The notes beneath the pieces are model-generated. The model was not told where the DNA came from, searched no databases, and was given only the letters and a program-made list of their open reading frames with translations. From positions 1 to 6,264 of the forward strand of contig JAGUWZ010000077.1 in assembly GCA_020062065.1 (NCBI GenBank): a stretch of DNA of 6,264 nucleotides, read 5' to 3'. Source of the DNA: Candidatus Omnitrophota bacterium. GTDB lineage: Bacteria > Omnitrophota > Gorgyraeia > Gygaellales > Profunditerraquicolaceae. Each line of letters starts with the position of its first letter. Position 1 is the first letter of the stretch. This document shows positions 6,179 to 6,264 of this stretch, piece by piece. The translations under genes and the position numbers were made by a program.

Positions 6179-6264
6179 TATCTTAGATGAAGTAACCAGG
6201 CTGTATTTTGAACGCATAAGAGTGAAAATGGAAATAGATAATCTCTCGATAGAAGATAGAAAAA
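6159..6264 (+). CDS. Gene X fragment re-entered from the recombinase 3' end, 3' truncated by the window edge
   Basis: A frame opens at ATG 6159, directly after an in-frame TAG (6156-6158), and runs off the window after 35 codons, starting MVELRDDILDEVTRLYFERI. It overlaps the last 20 bases of the recombinase in another frame. No Shine-Dalgarno sequence precedes the ATG, so this is more likely the body of a longer host gene cut at a recombination border than an independent gene. Through the 56-bp repeat it continues exactly into the frame at 2-145, giving 64 codons in a closed circle. It looks like the charged coiled-coil C-terminal part of a cell-envelope protein. No function is assigned. Confidence 0.55.
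   Translation, partial: MVELRDDILDEVTRLYFERIRVKMEIDNLSIEDRK
6209..6264. repeat. Right copy of the 56-bp terminal direct repeat
   Basis: These bases are identical to 1-56 in the same orientation. Both copies keep the gene X reading frame. The base before this copy is 6208, so overlap-joining the ends gives a 6208-bp circle. The match runs to the last base of the window, so its true length beyond the edge is unknown. Confidence 0.95.

Overview
This is an AT-rich bacterial window with every recognisable gene on the + strand and compact spacing. Code 11 usage is normal. I see no rRNA, tRNA, CRISPR array or replication gene. Taxonomy cannot be fixed from the sequence alone. The partial coiled-coil protein at the window ends and the general style remind me of uncultivated Gram-negative lineages such as Omnitrophota, but that is recall, not a search result.

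Layout: (1) 2-145 is the last 47 codons of a charged, helical host-type protein ('gene X'). (2) 167-1221 is a self-contained two-gene module. It has an extended -10 promoter overlapped by a perfect 11-bp inverted repeat, a small DUF6788-like basic protein (220-525), and an 8-bp-overlapping nucleotidyltransferase-fold protein (518-1207). The same inverted-repeat sequence recurs at the module's far end, so the module is bracketed. It looks like a toxin-antitoxin or defence-type pair, which is an inference. (3) 1208-1421 is a short intergenic region with a 10-bp tandem repeat and an orphan Shine-Dalgarno-like run. (4) 1422-4490 is a trehalose operon. Its first gene encodes an unusual trehalose-6-phosphate synthase fused behind two membrane segments, an extracytoplasmic sensor-like domain and a HAMP domain. 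Its second gene is a HAD-family trehalose-6-phosphate phosphatase. Together they convert UDP- or other NDP-glucose plus glucose-6-phosphate to trehalose. (5) 4545-4586 is a 13-residue ORF that reads like the extreme N-terminus of a chromate transporter (ChrA). It is cut off exactly where the next gene starts. (6) 4583-6178 is a large serine recombinase. (7) 6159-6264 is the start of the gene X fragment again, entered directly from the recombinase 3' end.

The most striking architectural fact is that bases 1-56 and 6209-6264 are identical. Joining the ends through this repeat gives a 6208-bp circle in which the gene X fragment becomes one uninterrupted 64-codon frame lying between the recombinase and the two-gene module. 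This fits a circular or integrative element that carries the 3' end of its target gene, with otsAB as cargo. It also fits an assembly break at a repeated k-mer. The recombinase is flanked by pieces of two different genes (a ChrA-like 5' end and a gene X 3' end), so its two borders do not look like the simple split of a single target gene.
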